Positions 1-11,800 of a stretch of 30,040 nt of DNA are shown here, piece by piece. Position 1 is the stretch's first letter. Each line of letters starts with the position of its first letter. The position numbers and the translations under genes are program-made. Source of the stretch: Saccoglossus kowalevskii. Taxonomy: Eukaryota; Hemichordata; Enteropneusta; Harrimaniidae. The notes beneath the pieces were generated by a model that saw nothing but the letters and a program-made list of their open reading frames with translations, had not been told where the DNA came from and searched no databases. The DNA is taken from the NCBI RefSeq assembly GCF_000003605.2, contig NW_003138337.1, forward strand, positions 141,348-171,387, in the 5' to 3' direction.

Positions 1-132
1 AGCCTTAGATTATATCCACATCAGGCCCATATTATTAGCCATGGATGATATCCACCTCAGACCATTATTATAGCCTTAGATGATATCCACCTCAGGCCAT
101 TATTATAGCCTTGGATGATATCCACCTCAGGC
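1..132. repeat. 35-bp tandem repeat, about 3.8 copies, cut by window edge
   Basis: Units start at 1, 37, 72 and 107 and share agcc(t)t(a/g)gatgatatccacc followed by tcaggcc and attattat. They differ at a few bases. The array may extend left of the window. Confidence 0.93.
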
Positions 133-605
133 AACGTGTATTTTGCATAATTCACCATAAGATAAATTTCAATTTGATGAGTTTGCAAATATAGAAACTC
201 ATTCAAGTTATACATGGCAAATTCATGATTAAACAGTTACGATTTTGAGGTCCAGAACTAGGATTTCCATCTGTCTGCACAGTACGGTCCATTTTCATGG
301 AATCAAGGAATACCTCAAACTATACACCGACATGTCAGGTCGCTGTGGGTCGGGTTACAGATTCCAAACGTGAATACAAACAATTTCACAATTTGTTAAA
401 GTAATTATCGTGTACAAAGTTTAGATGTCCCATATGGCATTTACTGGTAGTCTCAAATGCTGGTCTTACCACACGTGCCGCTCCACTCGAGGGAAGTTTT
501 TAAGGAACAGAACATTTTCTGCCAACCAGCATTGTACCAGTGTGGCAAATGTAGTGCGAAACTATGTGTGAGACTATGTGCCTATAGTGATCAAACCGGA
601 TAACG
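133..605. other. Sequence 3' of the PIDD-like gene
   Basis: No gene or clear repeat seen here on either strand. Confidence 0.5.
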
Positions 606-611
606 TTTATT
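606..611 (-). terminator. Poly(A) signal AATAAA overlapping the PIDD-like stop codon
   Basis: The TAA stop (607-609) lies inside AATAAA. No other AATAAA or ATTAAA is seen on this strand from here to base 1, so the 3' UTR may be very short, or continue past the window edge. Confidence 0.4.
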
Positions 612-908
612 GAGTCGCCGCCACCGATGACGATGGTGATAGTAACTTATAAACTTCGAAATCAGCTCCATTTTCCTTCAGTTCGTCTCGTAACTGCTGC
701 CTTATTGCCAAAGCGCCCTTTTTCTGGCGCCAGTGGTGTAACATATAGAATATTTGTTGTGTCATAGACACCGCTTTCTTAAACCTATCCATTTCGTATT
801 GCTGCATGTCAAGTTTTATCGCAATAGTTTCCCAACTGTTGTCCATTTTTTCAGCTACCATTATAAGCTCCCTGTCTGTGACTATTTCGTCCGGATTTCT
901 TGGGGCAC
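607..908 (-). CDS. PIDD-like exon 12: death domain and C-terminus
   Basis: Acceptor TTTACAG before 908, phase 1; open to TAA at 607-609. Residues such as ELIMVAEKMDNSWETIAIKL, MLHHW and ALAIRQQLRDEL give the six-helix death-domain pattern (W..IA..L, I..ML..W, A...L...L). A Ser/Ala-rich tail of about 15 residues follows. Family role: homotypic death-domain contacts such as PIDD with RAIDD or RIP1. Confidence 0.88.
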
Positions 909-2750
909 CTGTAAACAAACACGAATGAAATAAGCCGTCGAATTAACAGCAATAATCACACATTAACATTTAGGGGCCTTTCTATTCAATTTCAAATTAA
1001 ATTTAAAATGTATTAGCACTACAACTGAAGGATATATGGAGTAGTGTATTCCTCATGTTACATGTGCAAACGTAAATAATTACATCTTTATATACGCGAA
1101 GTTTACAGTTAATCAGTGTTTCTCGTGTAGAAATCCGTGTGGTGGTACAATTACCCATGGTCCCATGCATTGCGGCGCAGAATGCAGCCGAGCACAATAA
1201 TCCAGGGACAATAGTGCTGTACGAAAATATATTTACCCTGTCTTCCAACTGTTTATAAAGCTGCCAAGCAAGTTGAATTTCCTTACGCATAAACAAATTG
1301 CGCTTAATTTGCGTTGACGTTACTACCGATTAGATCACGTCGATAGGATTTGTCATGGTAATCGTGTTTACTAAACCTGCCCGAAATTGGACTTCCAATA
1401 TTCATCCTTTTGTGCTCGCTAGCCAACACTGTGCGTTTGTGCGCATGCAGACGCAATTAGAGTGAAATGTTTGTTTGATTATAATAACACGTGCTGTAAA
1501 TAATTCTTATTAAACAGGTTTCATCATGTTGTTTGCTGATGAATGTCCCACATAGAATACCCGAGTCTTCGGATTAATAAATAGTTTTGATTTCAAGCCT
1601 ACCAGTCAACTGATATTCATTCTGACATATCACGGTACTATAGTTGAAATAAGAAACTCTACATTAGACTATATCGTGGGTGGGTGACGGAGGGGGGGGG
1701 GACGGATAGGATATACTGATCACACATACCTCATAAAACTATAAATTACCCAAAATTCTCCACGATTGGATATTGATTCCTAAGGAGTCTGCTGTATCTG
1801 TTTACATAAGCACGTTTTGCAATGTGTGACTAGAGTGTCTAATTTACCTCAAAGTCTGGCAAAAGGCAATTTATAGAAGTGCTAAAAATGTTGTTAAGCA
1901 CGCATCACCTGGAAGCCAAAAATACGCATATCTTTGTTTCATCCATTCAAAGACATCCATTCAAAAAACTCGGTGCCGGGGATTTCTTTAGAACACCATG
2001 CAGGCATTGTCTATTCCCATGCTTATTGTCAAATAGAAATTCGTATCTAACGATAAACAAAGGCGCCGCGCCTCAAATTGGAATGTACAGAATTGCAGTA
2101 CGCGTTCATTATAAAAACAAATCTGGACAGACGATTTATATGCACCGCCCTACCACGGATGGTCGTACGATGGATGAATCGCAAAACTGTAAGGGTTCAT
2201 GAACTTATAATAATATATATACTTATAATAATAATATACATCTAATCTATGTAAGCTTGTGTGTACATAAAATTGTGGGTAAACATAGGTATTGTGTATT
2301 CGGCTTTATAAGAAGATCTAAGAACATGGTTGTCTGTGATGGCGGGGCTTCGGCTTGCGCATGTCAATTTATTCACTGTAAGTCGACGTTCAACATACGC
2401 TATTTTGAGCCGTCGCTTTGGGGGTGGTCATAGTGGCGTGGTGAGGTACACAGTGTTCTAAAGTACTTTGCCGCGTTCGTGAGTTTAAATCTCTTGTTGC
2501 TTGCATATATAATCGTTACATATCTGTAAATGATTTCTAATTATCTATCAATCACATCATGGTACGGCACATTTTCATTATGATAATGAAAATGTTGTCG
2601 TCATTCGGTACAATCATGTATATGCGGCAACCTAAAACTAGCCCAAGGGATAAACAATCACACACCCTCAAAACCTACGAACCCACACGCGCCAAGAATA
2701 AATCGAATTTGCACTGATCACATGAATCCCTGATCCCAAAGCATTGATTA

Positions 2751-2843
<93 letters not shown>

Positions 2844-5800
2844 ACTGAACATACCGTTATGTATATTGTGCGGATACCCAGTGTCCTGGAAATAAATATA
2901 TAAAATTGATCAATAAACACCAAACTTTACTCATATCACCTGTATCGTAGACTCATCTACGATGTAATAGAAAGACAGTACCTTGATGTGGGTCTCGAGT
3001 AATAATAAACGGAGAATGCAATACATGATATATATTTGGAAACAAGGCTTCACATTTTTCATAATCTTAGCTATTTTTCATATCAGGGAAATGACAACTA
3101 CTAAGAACCATAGAATTAAAATATAAACTAAAATGCTATTGTCTTAAGTGAAAGAGAAGTTATTTTGAAAGCAACTGGGTTTGAAATTGATCCTGATTCA
3201 TGTGACAACAAATACTATGAAGTGCTGATAGCAAAAAATGCCAAAGCGTCTGTTATTTATTTGTTTATGTTGTGTTTATATAACGATGTCAACCCACACA
3301 ATATATTTTGTTCATTGCATCATATCATATTTAGGTAAAGCAAACATTAGGAAGTTGGGAATGAAATTTGCAAACCTTTGGAATCTTTAACGGGAATGTG
3401 ACCGTATCCAAACTTCCTACTATCTGGAAATCTATACAAAAGCTCCAACAGGGAGAGTCATGTTCTAGTGGTTTCCATTCTTCTATATGTACAGTCTAAA
3501 GCGGTTATTATTTCTTCAGGTTGATCATTATTTACCACATCGATTGCGACGCTCCAGTTATTATCCCTGCTTTCAGCAAATGTGTAAGACGTTTTCGTAC
3601 TAACAAGTATGCACTTATTACCAGGAACTGCAATTTCTATGCTCTCACCATTTTGCATGTTGAAGCTATCACTACACGGTTCTCATGATACGCATGATAC
3701 GACTTCTCTTTCAGACTTTCCACTCGCAATTCTGCTTGAGAAGATTTAACTATATTCAACGACAAGATCCTCGGCTCCTGTATTTGTTGCATGACAACAA
3801 TCTTTACCGAGTATAAGCCGATTATCCGTGCCTCTTTATACTTCTGCCATTTTTCGAATAGGTAATTAGGGTTAATGTTTCGCGGTGCAGCCACACATCC
3901 TATCCTATAGAAATTAAAAGGACACAATTGTACTAAAAAACAATAGATTAAAAATAACCTCCGAATGATCGTGAAGCTAAAATATGTTTATAACTGAAAA
4001 CAGGAGCCGTATATGACGTTCGCAACAAGCATTCAGTCTTTAGAAGTCACTTCACGTATTCTGCTGTTATAATTATTAATTCCAACCGTTTTGCTATTGT
4101 ATTTTCTAGACTCTTTGGTATAACGCAATATTTACAGTTCATTCAAAATTCAAAATTACTTTGGAATTGCGTTGATACAGTGTAACAATGTCGGCGCCGG
4201 TAATGTCTTGTCAGTGCACAACTCAGCCAAAATAAAAAGCATGATTATTCGAACAGTGGTATTACAAGACTGGTGGAGGGTAATACATTTGGGGCGAAAG
4301 TAAATTATTTGGCTGTTGCCATGTCAGCGGTGAACCAGAATGTTTTTTTCCGATTATTGACGGTATGACCTGCTTTCCAAGTATGAACAAAATCAGCCAA
4401 ATCAAAAAAAATCACAGAAGAGTTAAAAAGACGTTCCTGGTAAACAGTTACCCCAAAGTATCCCAAGTTTAAGGGCAATCCTAGCGTAACGGATCGCCAA
4501 TTATACATCTGATCATTTGTCATAACTTAACTTCACAGATCTTTGAATATTTCTAACAACTTATGATATTTCAAAATTAAGGATCAACGATTAGTGAAAC
4601 GGGTTTTATGAACTGAAACCAAAATTTAAAATGTGCAATTTGTGTAAAGAATTACACGACGTGCGACGATGCTTGTGATGAGTTGGATGGATATGAATGT
4701 TCGTGAACACACGAAGAGTATACACACTATTTGACGCCGTGAAACACAAGACAACATCACTATCTATACCATTACAATATTTTAGGGAGTTTATTATAAG
4801 AAATATCAGAATGAACATGTCTTAAAATTTGAATTTGAAAAGTTTGAATTATAATTTAATTTTATGGAATTGCATCTCTCAAAAAGGTAAATGTGTAGTT
4901 GAATTATGACTTGTTTCGACAAATATTTGTGCGTGTCAAGTTGTGACAATAAGGATATATCACAGATACTCACTCTCTAAATTCGTTTCCCCTGTATTGA
5001 ATTGTGTACCTCTTTTCGGTTCTCTCGATTATAACGTTCCCTTTTGTATCCTCTGTTATAAAAGACACCGCCCTAGAGACATTATGCTGGTCCGTTTGTG
5101 TGGATGGTGATGGGAGACAAACTGTCGCATCTTCTGACAAACGAAATCCTTCTGCGTTGACAACAGCCACTGAATGACCATAGTGGATATCATTCGTCCT
5201 CGATAGGCAACAGCGGAGTCTGGGTCTGGAGTATGTACCTAATAATATAAAATTTGACATCATGTATTCAGAATAGACAGTCGTGGATTCTCATTCGCAA
5301 AAAAAAAGAAATAATAATAATATGTTTTGACCTTTTGTTTCTCTAGTTTACACCTACATTAACACTCGTTGTTGTTGGTTGTGGAACCGCATTTGGACCG
5401 ATACTTATTGATACCCCGGGTCCAGCTATGGATTGAAATGTCGTCCCTGATCTCGTTACTGTGATCGTCTCTGATAAACATTCGGAAGTTGCAATGAACC
5501 TGGTCAGATTACTAATGTTTGCCTTCACACCAGTGTCAATCTTTGAGAAGAAAAAATTGTGATTTTAAATGAAGTGAAAGTCTATTCAATCAGTTAACAG
5601 ATCAATATACTGTTAATTGTAGTATACAAATATATTCCGATCATCACAATACCTGTTCCGTGACAAGCTCCGTCCAATTTGTACTTCCATCACTCGTCTT
5701 GAGCTTTACCTTTCTCGATCTACTGTTGATACATTGGAATATCAAATTTACTGAGCCGGCGAACTCATAGTCAGGCGTCATGGTGAGTATATCTGATGCT

Positions 5801-8800
5801 ATTTGCTCACTGGTGTCAAGTTCATATTTAACACTAGAATCTTGAACAGATACACTAGAAACTGCAATTTCCTTTTCCAATACAACACTATGAGGTAGAA
5901 CCTCTAAAGAATATCCATCAAGTAAGATATGTAGTTCCGGGTTCTGCGATGAAAAAATATTGTTTAACAATATATACATATCATAGCATAAAACGAGCCA
6001 ACGGCATGACATGATGATGTGGTACATACCTGTTCATTTGGCAGTAGATGAATAACTCGACTTAGTGTGGAACTGTCATCATCTGTGAAAACAAGTTATT
6101 GTATCAACATGTATGCAGCCACTTATTTGGGGGTTGATGAGTTTAACTTGTTTAACTTAAATTAAAATAATTTTATGATATATTACGCAACCTTTTGACT
6201 TGAAGTATCTTTTGATTTCTTTTATACCATGTACACATACACTACTGGGAGGTTCCGTCATTTCATCCGCATCGAGGGAAAAGTTTTCCAATTGCGATAA
6301 TAAATTTATCTGGATTGGTAATATTCTAATCTTATTCCCTTTAACAGTCAGCATTTTCAAAATAGTCAAACAACCTAAGAGAAAACAATTGAAACGATTA
6401 TACAAGAATTATCAACAAAATATACGCATCTTCACTGTTCATGTTCTGTTGACGAAAATCCGTAGCCAGTTGTTGTTTGCATGTCATACTGCAAGAACTC
6501 TTTCTAAATTGTCCACATCAAATGTAACGGGCAGCGAGTTTACGCATATCTTTTGTACAATTAACAAACAAAATTGAAAAGTCAACACTTACCAATGGTT
6601 GACGGAATCGAAGTCAACTTATTGTCCTCTATCTGCAGTCTCACCAGATTGTGTAAATTCCCAATAGTTAAAGGTAACTCAGTGATTTTGTTGTTGGATA
6701 TATATAGGTTTTTATATTGGCAAGGCTACCAATTTGAGCTGGAAGTTCAGTCAACTTATTCTCTGCTATGTCAAGCTCGAATAAATTGAATAGATTTCCA
6801 ATGGAAAGAGGTAGTTGTTCTAACAAATTGTGCGACATTTTCAGTGTCTCTAGGTTAGGGAGCTCACCAATTTCATCCGGGATATTTGATAAAAAATTCT
6901 GACTAATATGGAAATCTCTTAGATATTTGAGTTCCTCGATTGATGGTGGGATGCGGTGAATGAGGTTTTTCGACATATATGGCTTTTGTAGATTTTGAAG
7001 CATAATTATGGCGTCTGGGAAACTTTCCAAGTTGTTGTTACCAATATCTAGATATTGTAATTGCGGACATTGTATGTCGTTTGCTGAAATTATATTGATG
7101 TTGTTGCCAAATAGATCCAATTCTTTTAAAGTGGTTACATTTGAGGGGAATCCTGTTAATCTATTGGTTCTCATTTTTAAGCTGACGAGATTCTCAAGCT
7201 GAGTAACAACATGTGGAACCTCAGTGAATGCATCCTCTGACAAATTGATGTCTTCAAGATTAATTAATTCAGCTATCTCTATAGGCAGTGACGATACATT
7301 TGGATTCCCTCCAAGATGAAGACTTTTTGCATTTTCGTGTTCATTGATTAATAAGGGAACAAATTCATTTGAGTGCAGATCGAGTACTTCACTCTCTGGA
7401 TTACAGTTTTTCAGTAATTCTCTTTCTGTTGATAAAACAGAACAAAACACATAATGTTTTATTATGTAGAACAAAAGCTACTGACGAGAGCTCTTTAGAT
7501 GAAATGTGAATAGATGTAGGAGAAAATATGAAAGAGCACTAAATACACTAAGGGTTGAAAATGTGCGTTTTGGATCCATGGTTATGTCAGTTCTATTTTA
7601 GTAAATCAATGAACTAATCAACTTAACTTGTTTGCCAGGCATTAGCTATTACATATTATATCTCATAGTTATGTTATCCCTAAGAGTATTTTAACAAAAA
7701 TTATTGGCCACTTTGTGGGGCGAGCTCTAGTAAAAGACAGAGGCGAGGAGTGCAGATGACTCTTACCTGACCGAAGTACCATGGCGTACCCGTTAATTCC
7801 AGTAAACGTGCGAATAGGGGAAAGGAAACAAAGATTTCCTATGAAATAGATGAGTTTTAGGTAGTGTTTTCTGTAAGATGTTCAACAAAACACAAAATAT
7901 TGAAAACAGTGGTTATTTCGACAGATTTCTTTTGATTTGGTAATAAATATTTTTGACGCATATCTTGTGAAGACACGAAGGACTTCAGTCATTTTTTTCC
8001 TAAAGCATTCAGCTTTTAATTAAGGAGAAGCCGGTTTTACCCAGTTTATATAGTTTGCCTTTTGTGGATTCTTTTTCCGTCTAAATGTACCTAGCGCATT
8101 CAGATTCAAAAAGCTTAGAACATGTTTGTCTTGGATAGAAACTTTCCTAAAGAAGTTGACTATAAATTGGTAGAACAGCGCCTAGTGTATTAATACTTAT
8201 TCCATTAATTAGCTTGATATTGCTATAATGCTATACATTCCTACATTCGGTTAAAGTTAGTAACTTAAATTAGAGATAACATGTCATTGGCACTGTTGTT
8301 GGTAACAACTCAGTTAACTTCAGTCGTTTTTTTCACTTTTTACCTGAACCAAGTGTATTCAGGTAATACTAGACAAATATATTACTTCCTTAGCAAAAAA
8401 GATGACATTTATTTTCATTGTTATTTTCATCATGAACTCATGTTGCGTTGCATCATGAAAGTTGGGATTTTAAATTGGAAAACGAATAAATTATTTGAAA
8501 CGTCATATCATTTTGTGTGGCATTAATGGTTAGCACTCCTCACCGTGAGTCACGATTTTTTTTTTACAATTTCAGCTGTAGCATAGCGTTGCGTAGGGTA
8601 GTATATGGCGGGATTAAACATATACGCACATCACTTCGCCATGTTACAGTTACAGTATTTCAACATATTTCGAAACGCAATATATTATTTTTGATTATTG
8701 TAAGATTATAGTTTATGTATTAGGGCCAACTAACACAAGACTTATATACTAAATTTATGCAGCTTGAGAAATAGTTTAAATAGTTTAGATGAAATATGAG

Positions 8801-11800
8801 TTTAAAGTTAATATTGTGAGTACCCAGAATTCGGTTATGTTGTTATTGCATTCAAAACACACGACAGTAATCGCCATATTTACCCTCTTTGTTCCAATGG
8901 TCCACGAGAGATTCGACTCCCTGTTCAGCAGCATATTTAACCTCACTGTCATCCAGTTTGCCACCAGTGACTTTAACAACCTTCAAAGTAAAAATCCTTT
9001 TGATTTCTCGTGGTAGCTGTTTCAATGGGTTTCTCGACAAGTCCAGTTCTTCCAGCTGTGATAGCAGTCCTGTTAAAATGTTGAAAAAATTACGGTGTTT
9101 TAGTTAGCCTGTTGGACATAAACACAAATAACATATACACTAATACAGTAAGTATGACAATAATCAAAAAATAACTTATCCAGTTTACTTTAAGTTGAGT
9201 TTATAATCTTCGATATAGTTATTGAGGATCAGCGTTGTGTACAAAAGATAGCTTTTAGAACTAAAAGTTGTAAAAAAAATTGTTATGATTTCGAGTAATC
9301 CGAAAATACATCAGCTTCCAGACTATGTTCCTTTCATCCACAACGGAGAAGACATTTGTTGCAAAATATGTTTCTAATATTCTTTTGAAACCCTTTTTTA
9401 TCGATGACATTCGGAACAAAGCAGCTAATCAATTTTCCAGTTGCTTATGAATATTTGGGAAAATACAATGTTAACTGGTTCGAAAGTTTGCTGAGATTAC
9501 TTAACTTGGCTATAGATATTTGGCTCTACAAAGGTTATGTCTGCTATTAAACGCACATTGGCATTGAATTCGCATTGGCAATTGTCCGCCAATGAAAAAC
9601 CTAATGAATGTTATTATTCACAATAAAAGGTCCTTTTCATCCCACACCTACTTATATAAATAGTACTAAAACAACTTACCCACAGATGAGGGAATTTCAA
9701 TGATCTTGTTACTGGACAAGTCTAACACCCTTAAACTCAGCAGTTTACCAATTTCTTGAGGTACAATTTTTATATCATTTTCTCCTATATACAGTTTTGC
9801 TAAACATGGTAACTCATACACTGTTGGAGGAAACTCGGAGAAACTGTTATTAGAACATGTCGAACTCCTTGAGATTTGTCAGATTGCTTAGCTGACCAGG
9901 GATGGTACGAATCAAATTATTGTGGGCATATAATATAATCAGCTGACGCAATTTGCAAATTTCTATTGGTATTTGTTGAAACTCATTGTTTGCAATATTG
10001 CACTCAGAGAGATTTTCAAGCTTAGTAAAGTTAGAAGGAACGGTTCCCAATTGATTATTGTGTAAATCGAATATTTTGAGCTGTTGTAATTTACCAATCT
10101 TTGATGATAATTTTCTTATTTCATTCTGTGAAATATTTAGCTCTTCAAGGTGTATCAAGCAATCTATTTCGTTAGGAATATTGGTCAACTTATTTCTACT
10201 AAGATCGAGTTTCACTAAGGGGTATTCTCGCGTGTTGGAGACGGTAATATCTTCGATCAAGTTTTTGGATAGATCAAGCTCCAGCACTTTACCAATATAA
10301 GCTGGGAATTTCAACAACAGGTTGTTAGAAATACGTAGTCTGTGAAGACGTTCAATCTCAAATATATGTGTAGGAATACTCCGAAATATGTTATCGGATA
10401 GGTCAAGGTCTTCGAGGTCCCGTAGTTGCAATATTTCTATTGGTATGAATAATAATCTATTTTTAGAAAGGTTTAATTGCTTCACTTGATTGTACCGGGC
10501 GATGAGTGATGGTAGGTAATCTAATTCCCTGGATACCAGACGTATTTTCTTTTCCTCTGGATTGATGCCCTCCAAGATTCTGAGCTCTAATAGATAAATA
10601 AACGAGCAATATAAAATGACATACACACATGGAATTCGTTAATAAGCAGACGCATACTTTAATACCGTCTTCCATATCTCAATATATGTTGTAATTTTAA
10701 ACAATATATCACAAGAAAAAAAAACATATACCCTGTTCTTTCCAGTAACCTTTTATACCATCCAGTCCGAGATGAAGTACATGACATGGGACGTAGTTTA
10801 TTGGTTTTTTATCGTAGTTGAATGTCGCCAAACTTTCCAAACTTTGTATGTCACGACACAGACTACTTAGTTAATTTCTGCTAACATCTAGTTCGCGTAG
10901 TTTGGAAAGATATCCTGTAAGTTTATAATGAAATAATTACCTAATCAGTATAGAAAAAAATACACTAGATAAATTACTGTTAAAAACACATTATCATTAT
11001 GATTTTATTTTAGAATTTAAGACCAAAACTGAAAACATTTCAGCTATCCTGGTTTTCTAATAATACTATCTTTATAGAAAATGTGCTTTGTTCATTAACT
11101 TTTGCATTATATTACTATCATAAGCACGGACAAGTGTATGAGGCCTAAACACTGGCTCTGAGAGTGGATATGTATATTGAAGAAATCTGGCAGTTTGGCA
11201 TTTCCTTTCCATTGTGGGTGCCTTCTTGTTTTGAATTTTGTTCAATTTATCTCACTATTGAGTCAATTTGTGGTTGGGTTCATAGTAATTTATTTGTCCC
11301 GAACATCTTTATCAAATGTTGATAAATATTGAATTTCCCACATTCCAATGCGCTATTTTAATGAAATCACGAGTACGATATTTGACCTGGCCGCGACGTA
11401 CAGTAAATTCCGCCAGTGACTATTTTGATGTCTTCCATTCACCAACCAATACGTGCTATTTGATCTGCGCAATTCATCATCTTTGTTTAAATGGGACCCA
11501 TACTTTGCGCATGCGTGGCGCGACGACCACAGCCTTTTAATATGTCTTTCTCATTTATCAAATGGCGTTCTTTTATTTTCAAGTCTCATATTAACATTAA
11601 CGTGAGAAAGATGCTACTGTTTGTTACGTATGAACTGCCGATTACCAATCATTTTCCGTGAACTTATTTGAACATTTAAACCTGTAAAGTTGAGTAATTT
11701 TGCCATTTATTGCATAATTTTATTTCGGTCACACCATTTATATTGTAATGTATAAGGAGTAAAAGTAAAAATTGTTCATAACCACAAATATCCTCAGACT

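Noticed and set aside
1003-1296. Minus-strand frame as an extra exon between UPA and death domain
   Set aside because: No similarity to PIDD-type sequence and no matching splice phases.
2675-2923. Minus-strand frame rich in Tyr-Ile repeats
   Set aside because: It is only translation of the (AT)n microsatellite.
11316-11540. Plus-strand frame in intron 1 of the PIDD-like gene
   Set aside because: No family resemblance; probably an effect of the locally higher GC content.
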